From: Cyclospora cayetanensis
Lineage: Eukaryota; Apicomplexa; Conoidasida; Eucoccidiorida; Eimeriidae
NCBI RefSeq assembly: GCF_002999335.1
Contig: NW_020312150.1
Coordinates: forward strand, 1 to 64,000
Length of the DNA: 64,000 nucleotides
Direction of reading: 5' to 3'
In this document: positions 46,101 through 56,689 of the stretch, one piece after another
Numbering within the stretch: position 1 is the stretch's first letter
How the letters are laid out: each line of letters starts with the position of its first letter
Position numbers and translations under genes: made by a program
The notes under the pieces: generated by a model
Database searches by the model: none
The model's input: only the letters and a program-made list of their open reading frames with translations
Told to the model about the DNA's origin: nothing

Positions 46101-49100
46101 ATCCCCCGTTGCTGGGTGAAACGCCACAGGCCGTGCTCCTGCGGCTCATGCACTCTGGTAAGCTGTGTCGAGTTGGCTCTGCTGTGCACACTAATCTTTC
46201 CGTTTCTGCTGCAGCTCCTTCGGTCGAACTTAGACCTGCAGTCCGGGGTGCCCAGTGGATATCCCAAGGAAGCAGCATCCGCTGCGTTGGTAGCAGAAGC
46301 GTTAGCAAAAGGGAAACTGTAAGTGTATCTCCTGTGGCTACATCCGTCACGCCAATATATTCACAAGCAAATCCGGGCCTATGGTGTCGCTGCTGCTTTC
46401 CTCGCTGCACGTGTACATCCTCAGGGAGCGGCAGTATGGCTTTTAGAAGACCAATAGAGGCAGGTTTGGTGCTTTGTGTAGCTACCCCGAATATATTCCC
46501 CTCTGCTGAGCAGTTGACGCTGCAGTAGCAGTGGTTAGTGGGCGTCAGCATATCACAATACTGATGCTTCTTATCCGCTCCTAGCAGCCGAAGGGCTACT
46601 GTGCATACTGAGGAGATATCAAGACAGTCGGCGGTGCTGCCGAAACTGCACACGCGGTCACTAAAAGAGTGAGCCTCATGCAACTGCCGCACGTGATTGA
46701 AATACGATGCCACGAGGTCTTCTGCTTCCGGTGCCGTGCACTGATAGTTCCGCCCTCGCTCTCCATGACATTCAGATATCGAGCTCTGTGCAACGGATGT
46801 AGATACCTGCCCTGTACTTGAAGTCCTCGCACCTGAAGAAACTAATTCCGTTTCACGCAGTACAGGCTGATGCTCCCATTGATTAAGTGGCTCACGCTGC
46901 GAATTTTGCTTCGATTGCTCTTCCACCATGGAATTTAGGGCAGCGATGTCACCAGTTGGTGAGTCCGCAAGGGGACTACTGAGGAGGGCCAGCCGCTGCA
47001 CGGCCTCGTCAAGGTTGAGGGCCCTCACCCTTTCACTAGTCGCGGGAGCGTCAGACATCGCTCCTGCAGCATGACTATGTAAAGTTTGTTCAGTCCACTG
47101 GCAAGCAGAATCTGTTTCAGTCCAATGAAATTTTTCGCTGCCTTTATGACATAGCAGGGGATGGTCAAGAAATGCCGCCTGGTCGCCTTTTACCAACTCC
47201 TGCCGCTGGCTTTCCTCCTGCTGTTGTTGAGGGCGTTGAATAAAGCTGCACGACCGCAGAGCTGCAGCTACTAACACCCTTTGCCCCTCTGAGGTCTGCT
47301 GCAGCAGCTGCAAGAGCCGCGGCTGCACTTGCAGCCAGGGAGCAAGCCGGCGGAGGGCCTCAGAGAAGGTCAGATGTATGGAAACCGCATCCAGGACGCA
47401 AGGCTGTAGCACTTCGTGTCTCATTAGCTTCCAGCAGCACGTTTCTGTGTCCCTACTAACCATTCCCTCCATCGGTGCTCCCCGCTGCTCTACAGCAGCA
47501 TACAGCTCAAAGCTGAAAAAGTCTTCCCGCCAACGCAAGCCTATGGCCACAGGCTGCTCGCAACTCCCGCAGTTGGTCTTGTTGCTGCTGCTTCCACTGC
47601 TCGTTCCACGTACTACTGCTGTTTCAGGTCTGAAACAGAAGCTCTCACTTGAGGGGCAAGCAAATTCACAGAGGCGGCGAATAAGGCTGTCGGCGAGAGC
47701 GCAGAGCTCTGATACGTAAGAGGCTGTAAAAGCACCACAACGGACGTATGCAACATACTTCGTGCATTACCTGCCACAGGTGATTAACTGAGCCACTTTT
47801 TCAGCAAATCTGCCCGTATCAGGCTGCGATAGCAAAGAAGGCTTCCAATCCCCCCGTAAGCCATGGCTAACGCATGCCTTGGACGAACTCGCAGCACTTC
47901 TACAGTCAAAGGGCGTCACTGTCAATGAACGGCAAACTAGCCTACTCCCCAGCTGCCAGCAACGTATAGCTGCCTAAGCACTTTCGTGGCTACACACATT
48001 AACAGTTCCTGAATAGATATATGGTGGCTGCAGGTGGCAACTGTATATCTTAGACGGAAAGGCTTTGGTGTCTACCCACCCTCGACTGCGGCGTCTGCCA
48101 ATAAAACACGCAGGGTCTGCTGTGGCAGGCTTGGAAGGAAATGACGATCACGTGGCAACAGAACTCGTGAAGCATAGTTCGAAGTACCGTGGGTCTCCCT
48201 CCTGCTGCTAGGACTCCCTTCTGCTGTTTGTGCTGCTGCTACTGCTGATCCATCCTGCTGCAGCGTTGCTCCAAGAGATGGCTCTGAGCCTGTGCATAAG
48301 AATTTCTGCTCCTGTTTCTGCTGCTGCAGCAATAACGCCATCTTCTTAGACCGAAACCAAGTGAGGGCCATCCTCCTTAGGCGGCGCAGTGCCCGAGGTG
48401 TTGGCTCGCACGGGTGTGTGCGGTGTACGTCCAACAGTAGCAGCTTCACCAGAGACACATCTAGTTGTAACTCTCCGCACCGTTGCAGAAGCTGCAACAT
48501 ATCTTGCAGCTGCTGATGCTGCTGCATCCATACATTGCCGCTGCCATTACAGCAGCAACAACAGAGCCGCGCACCATCTGCACTCCTACTCGCGTGGCTG
48601 CTTGAGTGGCACTGCAGGAGCTGGCGACGCTGGGCAGCATGTGCCAGTAGCAGTCCAGAAATGCGTAGGTGCAGTACTGCTTGAGCAGCAAAAGGCTCAC
48701 CCCCAGATGAGGGCCGCAATAGCCACACACCTTCTCTGTTGAGCACAGATGAGCGCGCCGTCCTGCTGCTACTTCCTCCAATACACCTACTGCTATTGCT
48801 ACTGCTGCTCGCAGAGGATACTGCACCAGCCTGATACAAGTAGCAGCAATTGCTTCTGGTGCCGCTGCCATCGTCCACTGCAACAAATGTTGGGGGGTCC
48901 ATCTCCAGGAGCCCCAAAAACGCATCAGCAGCGGCACAACAGCTGCACATACAAAGCACGGAGCAACGATCTCTGCTGGCATCGCCACAGCAACTGCTAA
49001 GCCATGATTTTCTTTGCACAACGCCTCCCTGCCCAACAGGCGGCAAGACTGTGGCGGTCTTGCTCTGAGAGTCGGACGCTGCTGCCTTTGCCGCCACTGC

Positions 49101-50372
49101 TGCAGCGGCACGACTTTGCCGCCGCTGTCTCAACAGCAATGCCGAATCCCGCGCTGCAGCGGCAAACCGCCGGCCGATGTGGTACCCATACAGACGTGTC
49201 TGGAATGCTATAGGCTCAAATGAGCCGGCGACACTGGCAGCCTCGGCAGTGTCGTGTGCGATTGCTGCTGTCTTCGCTGTTGAGGCTCCCTTTGGTGCCC
49301 CCCCTGCTGCCCCCAGCGCCGTGGCCGCCGCGAGAGCGTCTGTTTCTGCTGCTGTTGCTGTTGTTGCTCCTGCCTCTGCTGAAGCGTCCTCGTCTCTCCT
49401 TAAGTGTATCGACATCCATGCTGGAGGGGGGCCCATAAAAGCCACAGGAGGAACGTCATATGCCAGAACGTCCTGCGTCAAAGCAGCAGCCTCCATCTGC
49501 TGCTGCTCCAGTGTCTCCGTTGCTGCTGGCCTGTCGAAAAGACACGGCGCAAACGGTAAAGATGCTACTTCGCGCTCGCTGCAGCGGCTGCAACAGCAGC
49601 AACTACAGCGACCGACGGAAGCCGTAAGTTGCTGCTCCTCCTTTTGTGGTCCTTCCGCCTGCCACCCCTGTTTCTGCTGAGCAGGCTCAACAGCTGCAAT
49701 TCCTGGGACAGCAGCCCCAGGTGTTGCTTCTGCTTGCTGCCTGAGAAACCCAAGCCGCAGGCAATAGCAAACCACATCGTCTGCATCCTTCGGTGGCACT
49801 GCAGCAGCGGCAGCAGCAACGGGCGAGAAATTGAGGCGTTCCGCGGCTGCTGTCGTGGTTACCACTGCTGGGTCGGTTCGCGATAAAAACAGAGGCAACA
49901 AATCCACTAGAGGCCCCTCTGTTGGTGCGGGTACCGCAATGTTGCAGCTGCTCCCGCTGCAGCTGTAGCGGCCCTGCTGTTGATTGCCGCTGCCATATGC
50001 AAAGGTTCGGTTACTGCTGCTGCGACGGTTATTGAAGTTGATGTTACTGCCGGTGCTGCCACTGCAGGTGCCTAGCCCAACCTCCTTCCAGTGTTCTCTG
50101 TACACCTCCGGCTCAGCTAAGGCAGCAAGCAGAGCCGTTGTCCGATCCAGCAGCACCTCTGCAGGTTGCAATGCTACTCTCAAAAGGGCTTCGGTCTCCC
50201 TAGTATCTCTCCTGCTGCTGCTCTCACTTAAGCACCCTTGGCTGCTGCAGCAGGTGGTACTCCGGCTGAGAGGATGAATCGCGGATAATGGTTCCACTTC
50301 CTCCTGCACGACAGAACCGCGGCTAGCTGCAGTTTGCGCCGTCGGCGGACTCGATGGGTGCATTGCGTTCAA
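43198..50372 (-). CDS. ApiAP2-family transcription factor
   Basis: Proposed exons are 50372-48080, 47723-45357 and 45122-43198, about 2,190 residues. The last exon has one AP2/ERF DNA-binding domain at about 44578-44410: TPTGVYFDAARQLWRCQW, then GRLRSKGFAVSRYGSSEEAREACIAYREL, which matches the three strands plus helix of the family. Apicomplexan AP2 proteins are nuclear sequence-specific regulators of stage-specific transcription. The join 45357 to 45122 uses a consensus donor (G|GTAAGT) and a phase-matched acceptor. The exon 47723-45357 has no in-frame start, so an upstream exon is needed; the 764-codon frame 50372-48080 on the same strand supplies it in matching phase, but with a weaker donor (GTGGGT). 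That first part contains no known domain and could belong to a separate protein. Outside the AP2 domain the protein is Gln/Ala/Ser-rich. It has a single AP2 domain and no AT-hook was noticed. The end (TAA at 43198) follows a basic AAKRLRV that could be a nuclear signal. Confidence 0.78.
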
Positions 50373-51681
50373 ATGGGCAATATAGACCTCGCCAGGAGCC
50401 TGTGTTGAGAGTTGCTGTTGCTGCCGCCACTACTTAGAGAGCTTCTAAGTGTGCTAGCCATACTGCTGCAGTACGCAGTGCTGCTGTTGCAACGGTCCAA
50501 GGTCAACGATGAGTGTGCTGCTTTGTTTCAGTACGCTGCGATGTCTCCAGGCTGCGGGGGAGAATCCCTCTGTCTGCTCCTTGCTGCTGCTGCGACTGCG
50601 TATAAGGCTTTGCTTGGGTACCCTTAGATCGCGGATATGCCCGTGGCTCAAGCGGGTGACCCTGCCAGTGCTGCTGCTTCAGACAATCGATACTGAGATC
50701 CCCTAGTCTTCCGCTGCCCTGCGGGGCAGAACGGAGGGGGAAGATAAAAGTGCCTCTGCAATACTTATATTGCTATGTACGAGGAAATGAAGCGACAACT
50801 CCCGCCTTCAGCCCCCGCTCAAGCTGGAAGCAGAGAGCTGCACGAGCAGAAAGGCCCTTTGCAGCTGTAGCACCGATAGCAACACACTCCACTGCTGCCA
50901 GTGCTGCCGCCCAATCACACGACCGTAACAATAAAACACTTTCGTATCAAGGTTTCTTCTTGGAAAGGGCAGAGTTTGCATCGGCAGACGCAGCGGCAGC
51001 CGGGCAGCAGCAATCCTTCTGCATCGACACGCTGCTGCGTGTGGCCTCCGGAGGTAGTCGCCTGGCAAGTGCAGCTGCCGTAGGGAGCTAGAAGGAAGAA
51101 CAACGCCAGATGAATCGCCACTCCTTGATCATAAGCAGTTAATCCATTCCTCATTGCCGTCTCTGCGGGGCGGTAACATAATATCAGCTGCTAGGACATA
51201 GCAGGACAAGCGGCCTGCTAGCGCTCAGCAGCACCAGTAGGAGCAGAAACTGAGCTATCTTCCCGTTGCTACTAATTTCTCTTCCTTCGTCTTTCTTAGA
51301 CTCTATCACACGAATCTCTCCGATCTCAGGAGTCGGAAGCTGAAGCAGTTCCAGCTGCGGCGCCAGCGGCGGGAACCAAGGACAGCACGCCGATGCGAAC
51401 TCAACAACGGCGTTGAGTATCGACTCATCATCAAGGGCGGCAGAAAGAGTCGCTGCTGTACACTGAATTATCTCTTGTCGCAGCAGTTCGCAACACCATC
51501 AGCAGCAGTGCAGCCTCGTAGAAACAGCTGCCGCATCCGATGTAGCTCCGGCCTCTGGTAGTGTATAGCCTTTGGGTGTGCTTGCAGCGGTGGCAGCGGA
51601 AGCTAGTCTTATACTGCTGTGCTGCCTTAGCCTACGAAGGGTGTAGACCCTCTGTGGCACAGTCAGGCTGGGCGCCCAGCG
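50373..51681. promoter_or_regulatory. Divergent intergenic region between ApiAP2 and SWEET genes
   Basis: The two genes face away from each other across 1.3 kb, so this interval should contain both promoters and 5-prime UTRs. I could not define a TATA element or a transcription start. CAG-type repeats occur on both sides, and short frames here are repeat shadows. Confidence 0.4.
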
Positions 51682-54340
51682 ATGATTCGTCACAGCCGAA
51701 GCAACAGCTTTCAGTGGCAGCACCTGCTGCTGTTGCTTTTGGTGCTGCAGCAATTTCTATTTGCTGCACCATCTGCAGCACAAGACGCCTTGTCAATCCT
51801 CTCTACTGTACCGTCGGGCTCGTCAAGCGCTGCAGCAACCGATGGGGTGGAATACTTAGCCCCTGTAGCTGCCGTGCTTGTCGCACCTGCTGCCCCTGCC
51901 GCAGTAGAGCTTGCTGATCCGGCTATATCATCCGCTGTCGTCACATCGTCAGAGAATGAATCTGGCACAGATGAGCTCGTAGCTGCAGTGAGCCAGCCGT
52001 CCGCTGCAGAGACTGCAGCATCAGCCGTTATGGCGGCAGCAGCCGGACCCGCTGCATCTCTTCCACAAACCGTAGAGCAGCCCCAGGACACTGCCGCCGC
52101 TCGTGCAGCAGCCGACAGCGCCGAGGAGGCAGCAACATCGGCACTTGCTGCCGCCGTTGCTGCGGGGAAGATATCTACTCAGCTGCTGCAAGGTGCTACA
52201 GCAGCTGCTGGCCAGTATTCCGCAGCACAGCCTGCAGCAGTTACTAATTTCGATCCCTCAGCGGCAGCCTCAGTGACTGATACAGCAATAACAGGTATCA
52301 CACGAACTGAGGCAGTAGCGGCCACTGGAGAGGAACCATATGGGGAGGAGGTCACCGAGAATACTCCCACATCTTTCCTCGGTACTCCACTCTCTCCTCT
52401 CAGTTCCTTGCCAGCGGCAGTTGGAGATCGTCTTAAAGGAATCATCCGCATTGCTGCTGTCGCTTCTGCAGTACTTATGCAGCTCACTCCTCTACCGACC
52501 ATTGCCAGGTGGGTTATCTTTTCCGTATATGCTACTGCGACTACTACAGTGTGGCCTACTTTTGCTTGCTGCTCTTTGCCCATTGTGTGCTGCTGCTACT
52601 GCATGCTGCTGATGGAGTTGCAACTCCATGTGGTGTCTCCTTTTTGCCTACAGCCCTCTCTCATCACCTCGGTTTGTCTGTTGTTTTGACTCTCTGGCTT
52701 CAGAATCGTCTCATGTCGCAGCACCCTTGGCATGGCCTCTCTGCCGTATTTCAGTCTCCTTTTCTCCGCTTCACTCTGGCTCCTTTACGGCATTCTTCTT
52801 GTCGAGCCTACGATTCTGCTTCCCAACGTTTCGGGAGTCATTGCAGGTATCTGAGCGTATCATTCCCGAACTCGACCTCTACTGGCTACGGGCGGACATC
52901 GCAAAGCCTACTGCTCAGTAGTGCTTCACCAGATGGCTCTTCTACCCTCCGTCAGTGCTAGCGCATGTGATCGCAGCTTCAGTGCTAGGGGAAACTACGA
53001 TGCCGGGCTTATCTGCGCATGTGAATGTGTGTTCTTAATGCAGGGGGTTGGTTTGTCTTGACATTCTGGGCAAACACGAGTCGAGAGGATAAGCAACGCT
53101 TCCTGCTTGGTCTATACCTGAAAGTTGGGGGTATCATCTTTGCTGCTCTTTGCCTCGTTTGCGTATGCTGCCCTTACGATTTTGCTGAACTCGTCGTGGG
53201 GCTTGTCGCGTGTAAGCAGACGCATCCCCACCGGTGCCACATGTTCCTGTGGCTTTTTTCTTTCTTCGACTTCTTCTTTCACCTTGCTCCGCACCTCCTT
53301 ATGTATCTGGGTCTCTTCATCATGTCATTCCGTGTTCACTTTGGCGAATTCCTTTCTTGCCCTGTGTAAATACTCTGCTCTGGGTATACCCCTTTTTGGT
53401 GGCTCGCCTTGTCGGCTGTTATACTGTGTACGGTCTCGAAGCCACTGTGTCGTTTCCGTATGATCCTTTCGCCTGCTGGTTTGGTGTTCAATGCTGCTTA
53501 GTGCGTCCATTCGCTTCTCCCTGAGGGCTTGAGTGCAGACGCAGCTTAAGCACCTTTAGAAGTGCCGGCCTGCGCAATGCGTACGCACTGCCTACAGGAG
53601 CTTCTTCTACTGTACTGGTCCTTTGCATCACTTCTACATGCGTGTCCTTGCTACTGAGTGTTGCAGCTGCGGTTAACGTGGTGTCGTACGCGGCACCTCT
53701 CGCTGCCTTGCGGGTCGTTTTAAAGGAGAAGAGCACCGCGATGATGCCTGCGGAGGTTTCTATTGGCAATTTCACCTGCTCTGCTCTGTGGTTAGCATAC
53801 GGTTGGATCGCCGAAGATGTATTCATCATCGTTCCCAACTTCCTAGGTACTGAATGCTTATGGGCAATAGTGTAGAAGCCTGTCGTGCCTGACTATATAT
53901 ATAAGTGAAGCATTCTCAAGGCCGTTCGTCATATATGCAGCAAAAAGTGCTGCTGTCGTCTCACCTAGCGATGTCAGGCTCATGTGGCTCCTGCTTGGTT
54001 TTTCGCCTCAGGATTTTGCGTTGGATTAGCGCAGCTACTGTTGTTGGCCTTCATCCCGCCACCTTCTAGACAAGGCTTTTCCACCGTCTGTAGCAGCAAC
54101 AACTGCCGTAGCGGCAAGGGTCTGTACGGGGCAGCCGGTGGGATGCTACGGAAAACTGAGGGGTACTTTTGGGGGGACAGGAGCGCGCCCTTAAGCAGTA
54201 CTGCGGCCTCAACTCCCTCACTAAAACCATCTGTGTGCGCGCTCTCTCCTTCGTTGCCCACCCACGATGAGCTGTTGAGACACTGTGGCCTAGACAATCC
54301 GGATGAATTGTTTGGCCTCGAAGCAGACATGTTGCACTGA
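51682..54340 (+). CDS. SWEET/MtN3-type sugar transporter with signal peptide and Ala-rich leader
   Basis: Exons 51682-52508, 52704-52846, 53044-53211, 53667-53846 and 54012-54340 are phase-consistent at all four junctions and sum to 548 codons plus stop. SWEETs are bidirectional seven-helix sugar facilitators made of two three-helix repeats. Repeat 1: helix 1 in exon 1 ending LTPLPTIAR, then exon 2 SLPYFSLLFSASLWLLYG-I and ILLPNVSG. Exon 3 supplies helices 3 and 4. Repeat 2: VNVVSYAAPLAALRVVLKEKS, MMP, CSALWLAYGW and IIVPNFLG, then GLAQLLLLAF. The paired Pro-Asn residues of both repeats, which line the substrate path, are present. Unusually, about 240 residues precede helix 1: a hydrophobic leader (LLLLLLVLQQFLFAAPSAA, residues about 15-33) and an Ala/Thr/Ser-rich low-complexity stretch without Cys. 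The C-terminal tail is about 100 residues and hydrophilic. It is likely at a surface or organelle membrane. The ATG at 51682 is chosen because it gives the leader. Confidence 0.86.
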
Positions 54341-55121
54341 GGAATTCTAGGACCTATCACAAAATCCTGTCCAGTAAGCACCACGTTTGCGAAAGGCACA
54401 GAGTGTGTACCACAGAGCACATTTGTTTCGGGGCACGTGTTATGCTGGGGTTCGATGTACATGCTTCCACAGGGTCAAGGGTGTGCGCTTGAGCTGCTCC
54501 TGCAGCAACAGCAACCTTTTGCTGCTCCTCCGGGGCAGCGCACCTTCCTGCAACTCTTTATCTTAAGAAAACGGCAACAGGATCCTTTTGGGGCACGCTA
54601 CGTTTTATTGGCCCATCGTTGTGGCGCCTTAGCAATTTTTCCTACCCTTATTTCAGACAACCAGTAGCTGCTAGCTAGCAGTCAGCCCTTTGAAGTTAAA
54701 AACTATGATCTCTGATATATAATTAATTCATACTTTTAAGCCGTTTGCACCTATGTGGTGTGGAGTTTCTAGAATACCCTCTTTAACAGAAGAACTGTTA
54801 CTTAATCAATTCCGTAGCTGTGTGGATGTAATAAACGGTGACTAAGTTCGCGATGCTCCATATGCCTCTGTAGGGGAGACTTAATGTAGACTTAAACCAA
54901 ACGCAAAAAGGTATTGAATCTTTTTCATAAGACAGTTCCTCATTTGCCCCGCTGCCCTCCTCTTAGGATTCCCACATATGGGGAGAGGGACAACTAGGAA
55001 GCCCCTACTTGTATCCTCAAAGTACTTCAAGCACTGACCGCTAGTTACGCATAGCATGTAGCCCACGAGCAAATACGACATTAAATCTTAGCGTATTCAG
55101 CAGTTTCCAGTACGCAAAAAT

Positions 55122-55163
<42 letters not shown>

Positions 55164-56689
55164 GGACAGGCATTCCGATTGGTTAAAACTTTACTCATGA
55201 TTAGTACAGTAGGGAAATCCTAGCTGTAGCTTAGCTCGCTACTTCTGAAGCCCCCGCCCTCCCCTCTCCATTTCAACCACATGCCCTCGTGTTCTGTTGC
55301 AGTCTATGGAGACACAGGAAAGCAGAAAATAGGAAAAAGGTGCAGTCGGAAAAGTCATGTGGGCATTACCTTTGAAAGAACTAGAAGGGAAGGGAGGCAA
55401 AATGATCAGCCAAAAACAAACAAGGGAACACTCTAACCCATACGGTGGATGGATGGTTCGCTGTCGTCGGAGCACTGAAATCTGTGAGCCTCCTGCGGGG
55501 AGATCGCAGAACACAAGGGGGGCACTGAAGGAGATCGAACTACACACTAGTTCAACAGCGCCTGCGCATCTCCTAAGACAATGTCTACGTATTGAAGAGG
55601 GCCCGTGTAGTTAGGTAACTGGGTTTAAAGGCGCATCAATATGAATGTAAAGGACACCCTAACATTAGTAACCGGAAATTCTGGAGCAATAATAAACATT
55701 GATCAAGGTCGCTATTTTAAGCAAGGAATGCGCGCGAGAATAGTGTATTCAGCTGGAAACGCAGAGAATATCATCTATTTCATCTAGCGTTATGAACCAA
55801 AGAGAGCCGCAAGCTCTTCTTCAGGCGATGAAAGGCCTCAACTCTTCCTGCTGTGGTCACTGAGGCTGGCGGTATGCACTACTTTTACTAAAACCTCCTG
55901 TACAGTGCCTCCTCAGTGTACCGTGCTCAGCTACACCTGAACTTTCGCTACTACACTAATACACTAATCGACTAAATCTATATAGACTATGAATTTATAT
56001 GCCCTCCTACTTACCCCTTAGATGAAGCGTGACAATTAGCAGCACCGTATGGTTTGAAGCAGCTGTTCTCAGCTTACTCACTGGCTAGAACTGCTTTCTG
56101 GTTTTGATCAAGCTATTTGTCCGCTTAGTGAATAAACTTCCGGCGACAATAGCCTGGGGAAAGCCTTATGGCAATGGAAGGAGACGGTGGCCCTACGCCT
56201 GTCAAGGCGGCAGAGACTGGCTTTTTCTGATGTGAACGTGCTGCTGGTAAAAAGTCACGCTTTGTCAGCCAATACAACGATTGTGAAAATGTTGTTTAGG
56301 TCATACCAACGGCTCTAAGGAGGGGTAAGTACCCTTAGATTTTATCAACCGGTTGGAGATGTACCTTGCTTTGTACTTCCTGAATGAAGAAAAACGAGTG
56401 CTCCTTGCGTTGTGTTTTTTGGAGGGAGGATCAATTGCATGGAAGCTCTATTCAGGTGAAGGAACTAGTTTGACCGGAGGAAATTTACGACAAATAAAGC
56501 TTCCATACAAGCCCTGATTGATTTGTTTATGCCAAGATCAGCTAGATAGCAAGCTTTGGGAGAATAGAAAAAGCTGAAGCACAAGAAGCTATCAATACCT
56601 CTGAATAACAAAAAGCATAAAAACATCTCTGGCAGGTAAAACGCCGATCGCAGAAGCCGGAATCCCAGTGGCCTCTCTCAATTCTACTT
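54341..56689. other. Repeat-poor DNA after the SWEET gene
   Basis: The first few hundred bases are probably the 3-prime UTR of the SWEET gene; CAG-type repeats end near 54540. After that the DNA is AT-richer, with stops in all frames and a TA dinucleotide array. No gene or retroelement motif was found before 56.7 kb. Confidence 0.45.
55127..55159. repeat. (TA)16 microsatellite
   Basis: Uninterrupted alternating T and A over 33 bases in non-coding, repeat-poor DNA. Confidence 0.97.
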
